A stretch of DNA of 64,000 nucleotides from Aphrophora alni (GCA_963513935.1 OY740774.1:24447949-24511948), one strand, 5' to 3'. Numbered from the stretch's first letter, positions 45,494-59,169 are shown. Numbers and translations are program-made. Notes: generated from the sequence alone by a model not told the origin.

Positions 45494-46075
45494 GTCTAGT
45501 TTGGGATGTTGAGAGAGAAGGTCGTATTTCAGAGTCTTTGTCAGGAGTCTTAAGGGAACAGTTGTGTGAGTTGGAAGTGTATTCTCGTTGAACAAGTATT
45601 TTAAATAAATTTAGTTCAAATGTTATAAAAAAGTCTAGTTTGGGATGTTGAGAGAGAAGGTCGTATTTCAGAGTCTTTGTCAAGAGTCTTAAGGAAGTGT
45701 GAGTTGGAAGTGTATTCTCGTTGAACAAGTATTTTAAATAAATGTAGTTCAAATGTTATAAAAAAGTCTAGTTTTGGATGTTGAGAGAGAAGGTCGTATT
45801 TCAGAGTCTTTGTCAAGAGTCTTAAGGGAACAGTCGTGTGAGTTGGAAGTGTAATCTCGTTGAACAAGTATTTTAAAGAAATGTAGTTCAAATGTCATAA
45901 AAAAGTCTAGTTTGGGATGTTGAGAGAAAAGGTCGTATTTTTCTCGTTGAACAAGTATTTTAAAGAAATGTACTTCAAATGTTATAAAAAGGTCTAGTTT
46001 GGTGTGTTATGTAGAACGGTTGTTCTGTAGAGTCTTAATTGGGAAATTTATAGGACAAGTATAGTTTGTGATGTT
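45494..46075. repeat. Minisatellite, ~137-bp unit, 3 full and 2 partial copies
   Basis: Units begin GTCTAGTTTGGGATGTTGAG at 45494, 45632, 45766, 45905 and 45992. They contain AGAGAGAAGGTCGTATTTCA and CTCGTTGAACAAGTATTTTA. The fourth unit has an internal deletion. It lies between the dead transposase and the right inverted repeat. Two long reverse frames across it arise from the repeat. Confidence 0.93.
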
Positions 46076-47848
46076 GAGAGAACAGAATGTTAGAAGTGAT
46101 TATTACGAATCGCGTGTAATATTGAATGCGGTCGAATTGTGGACAGTTACAAAGTGAAAAGATGGACTAACAAATTAGTAGACATTCTAGACATAAAGAT
46201 TTTGCGACGTGTAACAGAAATGTTTTCGGTAGAACTCGTTTTCCGCGGGCAGAAGAAAAGGCGATCATCAAACAACAAACTTCAGGTTTCACCATTGTGT
46301 AAATGCATTCTGAGCCAACGATCTGGTAAAATGTGTTATTTAACACATGAACTTAATTCATTTTTTGTATAAAATTTAATATGTTTATTTTCTAATTTTG
46401 TAAATTGATATTTTATATTTCTATTTTTAAATAAAAAATTAATTGATGTCTGTTGACATATTGTTTATCAGAAATGCACTAAACTTAATGCCAAATAACA
46501 GAGATTTTGAATCTGTTCATTTTAAAAATAATTGTTGCAACATAAAGTTAAATTCAATATAAAACAAAGTAAATTATTTAAAGTAAATAAAAGATTAATC
46601 CTGATAGTTATAGATATTGTTCATAATATGTTCTATGTCATAAATTTTAATGTATAAATGTGTTTTTGAATAATAAATTTATGTTAAAATTTCAGTTTAA
46701 TAAGAGTTCTTCATTTGATACCAGGAATCACTGTGGAGTACCCTTTTAAAAGAACTTACGCCCTGAGGTTCAAATAGGTAAATTCATATTTTTTCAAAAT
46801 TGATGTTAACACATCTGGCGCCCATAAATGCTGTGCAAAATTTAAAAATCATAAATAAATAAAATCAATAATCTTAAATTCTTTTTTTTTTGTTAGTAAA
46901 GTAATATTCTATAAAACCTTAAGTTTTATAGTTATTACAAGCTAATCTACAATACTTGAGAAACAAAATTGTTTAAGAGTGTAGAGCGATACCTTGCGAA
47001 ACATTACATAAAGTCAGATTGGATTTTGAAAATGGACTCGTATTGCTTGGAGCAAAATGGTGAACATTTTGAACATCATTTGCGATTTTTGTTAAGATAA
47101 CGCCTCTTGTTATTACTAATTTTGTATCATTTTTAAGGTACTGTACAAAATGGTTGGTCATTTAACAATTTTTTTTTGTTTTTACATAATTTTTGTACAG
47201 TTCTACAGAAATTACATCTCAAATCATATTTGATGAACTCATAGGCTGATATAAAAATTTTCACCACCAAAACACATTGTTTTTTATGCACTTTAATTTG
47301 ATAATATCAAAAGCCATAGGTACTGATAACAAAATTTGGAGTTGGGGTGAAGGGATGGTTTTCTATGTTGTACAACCTTCTACCTTTAGCTTGTTCTAAA
47401 CCGATAATCTAACATCAGGAGAGATAAGACGTATTTTTGCATGGTTTTCATTCAATACATAAATTCCAAAAACCCTCAACATTTATCTGGTATAGTTTAC
47501 AAACCAGTTTTGATTTTTTCAGTACCTCCCAATCAAGAGTTTAATGTAATTTTACGAAAAAATATAAAATTTTATTTTTAAATGTAGCGAGTGAACGCCT
47601 TGCCTTATTTTAAATTTATTACCTCCAAAACTCATATTTCCCCCTGCGCTTCAATTTGATATATCACAAGCCATAAGTACCCATTACAAGTTTTGGAGTT
47701 GGGTTAAAGGGGGTGGTTTTGGGTTTTGGACAAATGTTTTTTTAAGCTCTCTCTATGTCTAAACAGATTCACAGTAAACATTATTTGAATATCTTTTTTC
47801 AGTTTAAAAAACAAATTAGGGCGGGGGTTTTGAAAAAATCACTTAGTA

Positions 47849-50800
47849 TACAAAGATAACTCTAGTTGTTAATGTAGAGTGAAAATATTAAATTTTAAAA
47901 TGCTGCGAAAATCATGATTCACTCCACTGTGGCTTGTTTTATTGTACATCCATCACAAAGCCCTAGATGTCTTTCCCCCACACTCTAAGACTGAACATAT
48001 TTTCTGATTTAAAATTCAAGATCCTGCAGGAGATACAAACTTCAAACTAAGTTTGTAAAATGTTAAATTCTGATAAAATTGATACATTTTTTAAAAAATA
48101 TATAATTTTACAAACTGATAGGGGAAAAAAATTAGTATTAAATACCAGTCACCATTTTAAAACTGTTAAGAAACATTTTAATATATGGTACATTTCTAGA
48201 CAATGATTAGTTTAATATTTTAATATTATTATCATAATTTCATAATATTTTGGTTTAGGTAAATCATGGGTGTTGTAGTCATAAATTTTCTTTTTCACCC
48301 CAGAAAGAGATTGACCTCAGGGTTAACATTATGTAAGTTGTAAATGGTTAATAATAAATAAATATTCCAACTACCAAGAAATTCCTTTTAAATTTTTTTT
48401 ATAACTCGGTTATCCTTCAACCTACAGAAAAACAAACATATTACAGGAATTTGTTTTTTGTAACATCTTTTGTTTGTAGTAAATATTTTGTAATGTTAAT
48501 GGTTTTTGAGATAGTTAACACTAAACATTTTAAACATTAATCATTTTGAAAATATACAAAATAAATTCTTAGATTTCTGGTATACATGAAAGGATACATA
48601 AATAATGTGTATACCAAATCTTCACTCAATATTTTATCCACTTCCGAAGATATGATGCTTTTTAGTATGAATACAAAATGGTTGACAGAAGGAAAACGAA
48701 ATGTTTCCGGTCCTATGTTTATATAATCTTTTTTCTTATTTTTAGCTTTAGAATCAGCTCCTGAAAAATTGCCTTACAATTTTGAATTACCCTGTATAAT
48801 AATTTTATAGAAACACACTTATTATTATGCAGATATATATGCTTTGTGGGAAAATAAAAATCACATGATTTTGGAAGCAAAGAAAGTATGTGGGTTTTAC
48901 ACGAAGAGTTAAATCAGATTTGAATAGAAATATAATTTACCTTGAAGGATAATAAAAAAGCTCAATTTAAAAACAATTATTTTGTTCTAAAAATTGTTAT
49001 GTATAACAGGTATATGAGCAAGTATATATGTGTGTTGTTTGTTTAGTCAAATAAGCAAGAAATTAAGAAAACCTACCTTATAAAGAATCAGATCAAACTA
49101 AAATCTGTATGAAACTGTTAACATGTGGCCCTAACATTCTGAGCGTTTATTTCAGGATGTGGTTTATTTGGTTTACATTCTAAACTGTTCTACCACAGTT
49201 AAATCTTATCAACATTTTATCACAACAAGTATTGATAAAAACTAAACTGTATTACAGGCTATAGATTAGTTCATTTGACGTATTATTAATGTTTTGGTAT
49301 TATTAAGGGACTAAAACAGTATAAAATTATCGTGTTAACTTGTTGCATTCAATGTGATAAAAGGGTCCATGAAAAGGAGTCCACACATCAAATGTGATTT
49401 ACTTTATTTATTTTTTTTTAATTTCAGTTAAATAGTTTTCAAGATTACCTGTTTAAAGGAAAATTTGTATCTGCACCTTTTAGAAAATGGATACACAGCT
49501 AATCCCAAAAGTTGAGAAGCTAATTAATTTTAACTGTAATGAATTTTTAAAGAAAAACAGTTTAATTTCATTACATAATTTTTAATTAAATTTTAAATGT
49601 TGCTTACAAAAAATATTTTTGTTTACAATTATTTATTTTGACAATTTAAATTAAAGTTATATATTGTAACCTTTCATATAATAAAAACACAAGTAAAACT
49701 ATACGTTAAATTAATACTGTAATGTAAAAAAAAAAAAAAAAAATTTAATTTTGAAAATAGTCCCTTACGGACTGTGACCAGAGAAATTAGTTAGCTACAC
49801 CACCTTTGAATAGATAAAAAGATGGAATCAAGTATACTAATTTAATAAATTGTTTCTTACTTTTGTTTAAAAAAAAAAAATAAACAACATGTTTTTAGTT
49901 CTAATCATATATATTTTAGATGTAATACCATAGTGAATCAGCTCCTAGTTTTGAAGATATGCGGTAGTTAAACTTTGTTTCCTTTCTTACTTAGTTTCAT
50001 TTTAATTGTAATTCTGAAACCAGTATAAACTGGATTTGTAGATAAGAAAGTTCAGGCATACTTAAAACGAAGCACAATGCTTTGTTCTTTTACATTTGGA
50101 CGAAATTTAATTATTTTTTTATGCACTTTTAACTGATGAATAACTCAAGGATTTTTGAATTATATCAGCCAAATTTTACCAAATGTATTTATACTAAATT
50201 TCATGTTTTCAAACATTTTAAGTATTATAAATTGTAACATGGTAGCTAGGCATGATGATACTAACTGAGAGAATTTTCTTGAACTGAACTTACTGGATTT
50301 TTAGGATTCTAAACTATATTTGGCATGTAAAAGAGAAAGAGAGGCAGAGAATGTTGACTCAGGTGTAGACAACAATAGAAATGGAATGTACAACAAAAAA
50401 AGATTCGCTTAATAACTTTTTTTTGAAATGAACTTTCTTTCACAACCATCCACAATAATGATACTTGTCTTCCATTTCTTCAAAAAAGTTTTATAAATAA
50501 ACGGGATAGATGGATACAAGAAATAAGACTTTTTGTTATTACCGTACCACAATCATGTTAATATTGTACAATACAATTATCTTACAAGTTTAACACATTT
50601 ATTATGATCTCGGGTATTGTTTTTTTGAATTTGCCATGGCTAGCCTTCTTTGTTTATATTGTTAAAATGTTCAAATTGTAAAAAAAAAAAAATCTATATA
50701 TTATAATAAATCTTAATATGACTTATTATACGCACGTTATTCGTGCCAATGTTATCAAAATTAATAACTTTGAAACAAGTAGAGTTTATCTCTTTCTTTA

Positions 50801-50869
50801 ATTGCAAAATTATATTAAAAATCATTTACAATAAAAACAATTATCTTTCAAACTTGATGCACTTAATAA
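47849..50869. other. AT-rich stretch, little identified
   Basis: No gene seen. GAATTACCCTGTATAATAAT at about 48783-48802 looks like a mariner-type terminus, but its partner was not found. An A run lies at 49724-49742. Confidence 0.5.
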
Positions 50870-51480
50870 TTATACAATTAACATCATAATAAATGAGTCT
50901 AACCACATTAGTGGTATTCCTCTAATACCAAGCCTTTCACATTTGTTAAGTAATCAATTGAAATCGACACAATCAAAACTTTGGAAAGGTCAAGAAAAAT
51001 ACTCACTATATTTTTTCCGTTCCAACACCTTTCACTAAAAAATCCATTAACTCAACTGTAGCATCTATTGTCGATTTACCACTTTTAAAGCCATACTGGC
51101 CACTATAAAGGATATTAGATTTGTTTAAAAATTCAAGTAGTTGCCTTAAGAAAAGTTTTTCGAAAATTTTACTGAATACTGACAGTAAAGAAATAGATCC
51201 GTAATAGCTAATATCATCTTTATTTCCCATTTAAAACAATGGGAAGACCTTAGCAGATTTTAGTCTGGATAGGAAATTACCTTCAGAAATTGTACAATTA
51301 ATTAAGACCTAAAGAGGTCTGATCAACTCCTTAGCACACTGTTTGATGATCCAAGGTGAATCTTTATCAATATCAGCAGTTCTTTTATTCTTCATTTCCT
51401 TATCCAACCCATTGACATCCTCGACACACACTGGTGAGAGAAACATAGATGATCTCCCACTTTTTCCAGAGCCTGACACA
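50870..51480 (-). pseudogene. Non-LTR reverse transcriptase relic (reverse)
   Basis: On the - strand: ADIDKDSPWIIKQCAKELI and SEGNFLSRLKSAKVFPLF, then after a stop ISYYGSISLLSVFSKIFEKL (usually YRPISLL), NILYSGQYGFKSGKSTIDAT, VELMDFLVKG, and shifted SIFLDLSK followed by DCVDFN and RLGIRGIPLMWLDSFI. This is the Jockey-like RT from fingers to palm motif A. Truncated before the YADD box. Confidence 0.82.
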
Positions 51481-51619
51481 GAGAAAACACAATAGATCTC
51501 TCACAGTATCTGATAATAGGTCAAAATTGCCTTTCATTTTTAGGTTATAATATTTACAATAACAAATCGTTACTTGCATATTTAAATATTTATATTTATT
51601 TATTCCATATTTAAATCTG

Positions 51620-52083
51620 GAAAAAGCATTCCTAAACTGGCAAGTTCATGTAACCGGGACCATAATGCTAATCAGGCAAGGACTCCTTGACCATGTAAGG
51701 CCACAAAGAAAAAACACAAAACAAATGATTAACAGGCTGAAATTGAAAAAAAGAGATATTAAAATGTATAGAAAAAATGATGAGGTACCCCTATTGTTGT
51801 GGAAAGACACCAACTTAGTAGCAATACTAAATACTCTATATGCTGATGGATCCACAAAGACAGAAGAGATAAGAAAGCCTAAGTTGGTCTGAGAATATAA
51901 TAAATTCATGGGTGGCATGGATGTGGCTGATCAATAATATCTAGCTATTGTATCATGAGAAAATCCATCAAATGGCGGAGAAAAGTTTTTTATGTCTACT
52001 AGAAATTGCCATGGTGAAAGCATTTATTTATATTGTACAATAAGGTTACCAACCAAAAACAAATACGTCAAAGACAATTTGAA
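51620..52083 (+). pseudogene. piggyBac transposase, C-terminal relic
   Basis: LIRQGLLDHVRPQRKNTKQM, then RDIKMYRKNDEVPLLLWKDT, LVAILNTLYADGSTKTEE and KPKLV, a stop, EYNKFMGGMDVADQ (the YNxxMGGVDxADQ motif of piggyBac transposases), IMRKSIKWRRKVFYV and ILYNKVTNQKQIRQRQF. About the last 150 residues of the DDE domain region. Stops and frameshifts. The frame runs on without a stop into a reverse transcriptase fragment. Confidence 0.85.
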
Positions 52084-52830
52084 GAGAATAATTTGACAGT
52101 AAATCCAGCCAAGACAAAGTATATGTATTTTAACATTAAAAAAAGCCAAAATCAGATGCCAAGTGTCATATTGGGTAAAAATTTGCTTGAAGAAGTAAAT
52201 TCAGTCAAGTTCTTGGGTCTTATTATAGATAAGTTAACCTTAATAAATGACTAAATTTTCAGTATTAGTGCTAAAATTAGTCCAGGGATTTTTGCGCTAA
52301 GAAATTTAAAATTGTACTGTGGTTTGTCTATTCTTTTAACTGCTTATTTTGGACTTATTATCCACATCTGAACTATGGAATTCTTCCGTGGGGAAACTCA
52401 TCAGTTCAGAATATGCATAGACTATTTGTCCTGCAAAAGAAGGCAATTCGGCTAATAGCAGGACTGAAGCAAACTGAAACATGTAAAAATACTTTTGGGA
52501 GGCTCGGAGTTCTTACACTTCCATGTATATTAATACGTGAAGTGTTATTTTTAAAAATTTAAGTGTGATCATATCCAGAATATGGATATACATGATTACT
52601 GCACCAGACAAGCTTGTAATTATCGTGCTAGACAGCACAAGTTAAATGTGTACAGTAAACTTCCTTCACATCACAAGCAGATGTTAAATTGATGAATAAG
52701 CTCCCCCTAAGCAATAAAAGTTTGCAAAATTATACATCTTTTAAAAACAGCCGTTATTGTTGTCTGGATAATTTTACTCTGTGGAGAGGTTTCTGCATTG
52801 ACTCTCTGTTTTGTAGATAGGTGTGATTTC
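52084..52830 (+). pseudogene. Non-LTR reverse transcriptase, 5'-truncated, inserted in piggyBac relic
   Basis: NNLTVNPAKTKYMYFNIKKS and VNSVKFLGLIIDKLTLIND, then shifted SAKISPGIFALRNLKLYCGL, AYFGLIIH plus YGILPWGNSS-type pieces, and QKKAIRLIAGLKQTETCKNT in shifted frames. This is the thumb and C-terminal part of a Jockey-like RT. It begins abruptly against piggyBac coding sequence and the piggyBac right end follows at 53593, as expected for a 5'-truncated retrotransposon copied into the piggyBac element. Confidence 0.8.
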
Positions 52831-53209
52831 TAGCTGAGTATCCTTGTCAGTTATGTAATTTTATTGAATTTCTTAATGTATTGTAAAATTGTATTTGATT
52901 TCTAATGTTTTTTTTTTAATGCGTGGATTGTTTTAGATATTTTATTGTTCATATTTAAAATTAGAAAAGGATTTGAGACACTTTATAAATTAATGTTAAA
53001 TTAATTTGTACCAATACATGTTATATTATTTTATATTGTTTATAAAATTGTAATAAATAAGTGTATAATAATATACACTTATGCACAAAAACAACCAACT
53101 TCATTTCTTCAATAATATATTTACACTAATAACAAAACCACAATCATTTAACTGATATAATAACTAAACACATAAACAATAAACTAACTAAACAATAAAA
53201 CTCAATTGA

Positions 53210-53593
53210 GCACAACAAATAACCTTACGACGGCGATGCTCAAACTGAAACATGTGATCTTTATTTGGCGCTCTTTTTACAATCATATGTTTATTTAGAT
53301 CAATACTTTCTACTTCATTGGTTGCAGCACATACCAGACATTGTACCTATTATATGTATATAGCTGCAATTAAAAAAAAGATATTTTTTAATGCTGTTTA
53401 TTTTTATGGGCAGCACTAGTGGCCTCCCAAACGTTCAAGTAATTTCATGTTGGCCATCACTGCTGGCCATCCGAGCTACGAGTGCCTACACAAGTAATTA
53501 ATTCTGACTTGAGGTGTAAATGGCTGCAGCCAGCAGTGCTGGCCACCCGATCTGTGCGCTCAACTTATAGTAATGGTTACCGAGCTCAAAGGG
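53210..53593. mobile_element. piggyBac-type right end
   Basis: Reverse complement of the end reads CCCTTTGAGCTCGGTAACCA, next to TTAA (53594-53597), the piggyBac target site. Subterminal near-repeats CTGCTGGCCATCCGAGC (about 53461-53477) and GTGCTGGCCACCCGATC (about 53537-53553). GC-richer than the flanks. The matching left end was not found. Confidence 0.6.
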
Positions 53594-54509
53594 TTAAGAT
53601 ATGGCCAAAATTTGTTGACATACCAAATTTGATCAACATTGGTCCAGAGCATAAAATGGACAGACAACATTCCAAAAATAACTTTTTTGGTTTGGGAAAC
53701 CTAGAATGGATACATTCATGAAAAACTAGGAATGGATGTTTTGACCCACATCAAATGTAAAATATTTTATGAATATATCTGTTTTGAGATCTTCTGAGAC
53801 AAAACTATGGTTTATTGGTAATCATCTGTGCACTAGTAAAGCTTACACGTGTGTACCAATTTTGAACAAATATCTTACATGGGTATATTTCGACTATATC
53901 ACAAGACTTTTTATCAATTTCTTTATAAGTAAATATACATAGCTGCAATATGACCAAAACCAAAAAATTTGATTTTCCAAATAAATGTCTAAGGAATTTT
54001 TGGTTCAGAAATAATTTTAAAAAAAGTAAAAATGAACTTTTATTGGGATCATTAAAAAATCTATTTCAATGAAATAAGATTTATACTTAGAACTTTAGAA
54101 CAAGGTAATAAATAGTACAAGCAAAGCAAAATAAATTGAAAAAAAGGTTATAATTATCATCATTCTAACCAGCCGGACATACTACTTTAACATATACCTT
54201 GTACTAAGTGGATGGATTAGGAGTAAATATATTCAGATTTTAAATAAATATATTTATTACAGTCTTTGACAAATTTCATTTGAATGGACATAGTTATAAT
54301 TACAATAATAATATAATAGAATTAATTAACTAAAACTGCAATAATAATAAGTAAGTAATTACACTACCTTTACAATTATTAAAATAATATTAAAATCATG
54401 AGAGAACAATTAATTATTATAAATATTAAAAATTAAACTGCACTGAGTGAGTGAAACAAGACACCTAACATTAAAAACGTTCAGTTTTAAATAAACAAAA
54501 ATATACACA

Positions 54510-55960
54510 TTAAAATTATTACCCTTTCCAAAAAACTTTAACAATAATCACAATATCATTCCTGGCATTAATAACAAATATTTTATGTTTTGACTGAGAA
54601 ACTTCTCCACAGAGTAAAATGTTCCAGAAACTTTCTCCGACTGTTTTAAAAGGGCTTTTTTTTTTCTGAATTTGTATTAACTTGTTAGGGAGCTTATTCA
54701 TAAGGATATCAGCTTGACTTGGGAGTTTTGTGTGCCATTGGTGCCTCAGTTTGACAGTAGGTATATATTTAAATTTGTAATACATAATGACATGAAATTT
54801 GTAATACATAATGACATGAAATTTGTAATACATAATGACATGAAATTTGTAATACATAATGACATGAAATTTGTAGATACACGTGGAAGAAGATTGACCT
54901 GTAAGCAAGATTCTATTTGGCTTAGGCTATCAATTAGCCTCACAATCTTTTTTTTATAGCTTAAATACTCATTTTTAATTATTATTAGTTGAGTTCCCCC
55001 ACAAAGAAATTCCACAAATATGGAAAAATTAGCCCATAATAGCCCTTAAGAAGGGTACCGTACTAAAAGTTCCAAATGATTTCATTATTCTTATCAGATA
55101 GTATTGTTTGAAAATAGTTTTTTACATATGCCATCTATGTGTTGTTTCCAAGTTAATAGATTATAATAATTATCAATAATCCAAACAAAGCACATTGCTG
55201 AATGCACTTCCCAATAATTTTCCAATCCAATGTAACTAATGGACCACTGTTATCTTTCATGATTACATTAAAATATAAAAGTTTAGTTTTTTCTGCATTC
55301 AAGTGCAAGTATTTGCGGCAAAGTATTGACTTGCAGCATTAGTTTCAATACAAGATTTTATTTTGCATGAAATCTGCTTTGAAGTTAAGCGTTGTGACAT
55401 ACACAAACGGAATTAAGCCGTTGGTTTCAATGTAGGATAACATGTCATATATAAGAAACAATAAACAGTCCTAGCTCATTTAACCTTTCTCGACAGTTTT
55501 TCTGTAACTTGAACAAACTATATCTTCTTGGACAAAAATGACCCCAACCATTTTAATGGATTACCTTTTACACTAAAACTGTATAACTTTGTGAGTAACA
55601 AGTTATGATAGACAGAAGGATAAAAGTATACTAGCTACTTTCTTATGCTTATCCAGGCCTTCAACTACAAAATCAATAATATTGATTATGGCATCTGTGG
55701 TTGACTTTTCCTTTTGGTAGCCAAATCGGTTTGTATATAAAATTATATATTTTTCAAAATAATTTGTTAATTTTAGTAATTTTTTTTTTCAAATAATTTA
55801 CTGAATTACTAACATCCTTTCTGTCCCCTTTTTTACATATAGGAATTAATTTAGTCCCTTTTAACTAATTAGGGAATGAATTGATAACAGTAACAGATGG
55901 TTCAGTATGTTTTTGTTAACATTGTTGTATGAGCCAAATAAAGATTTCTTCTATATGAGG
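54510..55960 (-). pseudogene. Non-LTR reverse transcriptase relic (reverse)
   Basis: From high to low coordinate on the - strand: TKLIPICKKGDRKDVSN (about 55850), then IYNFIYKPIWLPKGKVNHR-type fragments standing for GYQKEKSTTDAIINIIDFV, VEGLDKHKKVASILL, then after a gap YYGLIFPYLWNF (about 55040), YKKKIVRLIDSLSQIESC, and LPSQADILMNKLPNKLIQIQ then KKSPFKTV. Jockey-like order fingers, palm, C-terminus. The YADD region is missing or unrecognisable. A four-copy 24-bp repeat interrupts the C-terminal part. Confidence 0.75.
54771..54866. repeat. Tandem repeat, 24-bp unit, four copies
   Basis: AAATTTGTAATACATAATGA + CATG repeated four times without change, followed by a partial copy. 24 is a multiple of three, so the frame is open on both strands through the repeat. 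Confidence 0.95.
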
Positions 55961-58339
55961 TGTTTTATTTAATTTAAACTATTTATTGCTTTAGTGATGC
56001 CCTCCACACCTTACATGACTCTGTAATTTCCACATAAAAATTGGGATATTATTCCTATATAGATATCTTGAAAAAGTTAATTTTCAATAAGTAATTTCAA
56101 AAATTTGCATTGTCAGAGATATATTTGAAATCTAACATCTTTAAAATAATTACTGTGCAAAGCAATGTAAATACTTGATGGAGGATAAAATCCATTTAGA
56201 AGCAAGCCAGTAATATATTAATCAATGAAATCTATAGCAAAATTTGCTAATTTATAATTATAAATCGTGTTAAAATCAAGTGTGAGAGATGCTTGAAAAC
56301 TCACTCTCAGTTGATTTCCAATCATCATACTAACCATACATACCAAAATTAAATTGTTTTAAAATTCAAATTTTAAACAAGTTCATCAATAGAAGTAATT
56401 AGTTTATTTTAAATGCATAAAAAACTTTACAAAATCAAGCGTTAAGTGAAAGTTTCAAAAATTAATACAAATGACTAATAAAGCTTTAGGTGAAAGGTAT
56501 GTGTGAAGTGAAACTAAAAGTGCTAAGAGCAGAAACACAAACAATTATGTAAGTAGATTGTAATCTCAAATTTATGTAAGTGAGATCTCAAAATCAACTA
56601 ATTAAGTACGTAAAACTGTTACTAGTACGTAAAAGTAAAATAAACTTCAAATCAAATAAAACTAAATCATAACCATATAACTTAAAATCAAATACTGTAC
56701 TAGTAACATAAAGTATGTTTTAAGAGTTAGAAATCTCTTAGATACAAATTAGCTGATAAAAGGGTCTTAAGATACCTGAAAAGCAAGTTTAAAGTAACTA
56801 GAAAAATCTGTAATTAAATCAAAATATAATACATTTTAAAATTGTATATTAGAAATAACATTTAAAATATCTTCTAATAAAGTAACTAAGGGAATTTTGT
56901 AAGATAGACATCATTATTACTTTGATTTACTAAGGAGACATAACCATTGTAAGTCTCAAAATCTTTTAAATGTGTTTTAACAATATGTTGTTACACTATT
57001 CAATCTCGTCTCTGTACATGGTTGAATAGATACCTATCCTTACCTAATCCAGTTCACCGAATCGTATAATACCTAAGTACCTAAACCCATAATCATACAG
57101 TTAAACATTTGGTATAATATTAAATTTGTATTTTTTTTTCATATTCTTTTAGTCAAATATGATTGCTAAAATAGAATAATAATCAATTATTTTAATGATT
57201 TATTAGTTTATATAGGGGGGAGGGGGAGAGATTTAAACACTCATGGCAACCAAAGGATTAAATTGTATTCTATATTGCTCATATAAGAAAGAACTGCAGA
57301 TGATTATGATATTAATTAGGAAAATCATTAAATTAGAAAATGTAAATAAAACATTATGTAAATTTATAAAAGATGTTGTTAGTAAAAACTCATCAGTGTA
57401 CATCATTTTCAAAGAAATATTGTGCCAATCACGATGGCCAACAATTCGAGTATTTACGTATGTCTATTGAACAATTATTAAATAGTAGTTTATTATAAAT
57501 TAAGGATTAAAAGATTCAATCGATTTTATTTTAGAAGTTTAAAATCATTTATTTCTACTATCAACCTAAATATGAGTCAACTAGGTCTAATGTATTCAAG
57601 TGGTCTGAAAGTAAATAATATTCAGCCTAAAAGTAGACAAAAATGTGTTTAATAAAAATTGAATATAGTTATATATTTTTGAAATAAAATAAAAGAAGAG
57701 TATTTGAAGTTAAACAGATGATTTAATATGAGGGAATATAAATTACTATGCTAATTGAATAATACAAGTAAAATTAATTTAGAATTGAGTACTATCATCA
57801 TTATTCATGCCACAATTTTGATTACATTGTTTGCTATTCAATGCTATGTTTCTGTTATTCTTGTTGTAATTAATATAACATTAGGCCTAATGAAAATTAA
57901 GATTAATGCTTACTAATTTATTAATTGGAAAAGGACAAGTTTTCGTTATTTTAATTATTAATTGAATAAACAACCATTTTATTTGACTATATAGTACACA
58001 TTTTTACGTCAAAAATATATTTATATTTGACTTATTCTTGTATATAACTGAATATTAATAAATTCTCTATATTGTATTAACATTCTCAGTTGTTATAATT
58101 GTATTGTTGTCAGTTGCGTATATTTTATGCACAGTAAACAAGATGCTTCAATAACCTTAAATGGTATGATTTTGAGTTTTCAGTAATGAAGATCAAAGTT
58201 ATATAAGTCTTTGTCAGGTAGTTTAATATGTAATAAGTGGAGGCCGAAAATAGACTTTGGAGTCCGGACTGATTTTGAATTCTTTAGACTAGATAAAAAG
58301 TACTTGGATACTGAAAGGATGTTGCACAATAAATACCAG
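55961..58339. other. AT-rich stretch, nothing identified
   Basis: No gene or clear repeat seen on either strand. The open frame at 57243-57470 has no recognisable motif. Confidence 0.5.
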
Positions 58340-58722
58340 AAAAATTCAGGATCTTGGAGACAAAGTGGATGCTGAACTCTGAAGACAGGATGACTAGTGG
58401 AGCCTGGAAACAGGGTGAGTGCTCGACCCTTGGGATGAATGCTGAACCCTGGAGCCAGGATAAATGTTGTACCTTGGAGACAGTAGGTTGTGTTTCTAGA
58501 CATTGGAGGCAGGATAGATATTTCACAATTAAGATCACACTAATACAGGACTCTGGAGACTGGATGAATGGTGGAGCCTTGAGAAAGGTTTGATACTAGA
58601 CCCTGGAAATAACATGGATACTGAACCCTGGAGATAGGATGGATGCTGGACTTTTGAGACAGGATGGATGCTGGACCTTAGGTACAGGATGGATATTGAA
58701 CTCTAGAAACAGGATGGATGTT
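58340..58722. repeat. Degenerate minisatellite, ~30-35 bp unit
   Basis: About 11 diverged units on the theme GGATGGATGCTGAACCCTGG-AGACA. The clearest are 58620-58720, with GACAGGATGGATGCTGGACC and close variants. Reading frames on both strands through here are by-products. Confidence 0.85.
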
Positions 58723-59169
58723 CAGTCTTCTTCATCCTCATTAGTTTAACATGGATAATTTAATGGATTAATAACATCAGCTGATTATTTATATACAACA
58801 ACAGCTGATTAAAAGTAACTACATTACACCATAGTCACAAATATAGGAAATTAGGTTGGCCACAAATCAGAGCAGTTAACAAATTTTTAAGGTTTTATAT
58901 TTTTCATATCTTACTATCGGGACCAGGAAGCCTCGTGTAAAATTTCACACTTTTATGTCACCTAGAAGTACACCAAAAAGCTCAGTATGAAACCATAAAC
59001 AAAAGTGCCTCATTTATGGATTTCATAACATAGATTATTATTTTTTAAATTATTCTATAACTGTAACTTACATTAAGTTGTAATTTGGTAATGTGGTTTG
59101 AATTATTTTACCGAAATTTTATCAAACTTAGTAGAGCTGGTTTCAGTTCTTCAACTTTTAATGATAATA

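Larger units (their letters stand above)
43442..47846 (+). mobile_element. Decayed mariner-type transposon with ~450-bp inverted repeats
   Basis: 43442-43890 and about 47395-47846 are diverged reverse complements. Paired blocks include TTTTTTAAACTGAAAAAA, CTCTGAATCTGTATAGACAT, GTTGAGGGTTTTTGGAATTT and CTCTCCTGAGATTAGATTAT with their complements. The termini abut TA (43440-43441 and 47847-47848). Inside lie a broken mariner-like transposase (44300-45110) and a minisatellite (45494-46075). Confidence 0.78.

Noticed and set aside
45417..45891. Two related - strand frames of 111 and 91 residues
   Set aside because: Generated by the 137-bp minisatellite; the resemblance between them is the repeat itself.
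58180..58593. Overlapping frames on both strands
   Set aside because: Products of the degenerate 30-35 bp minisatellite.
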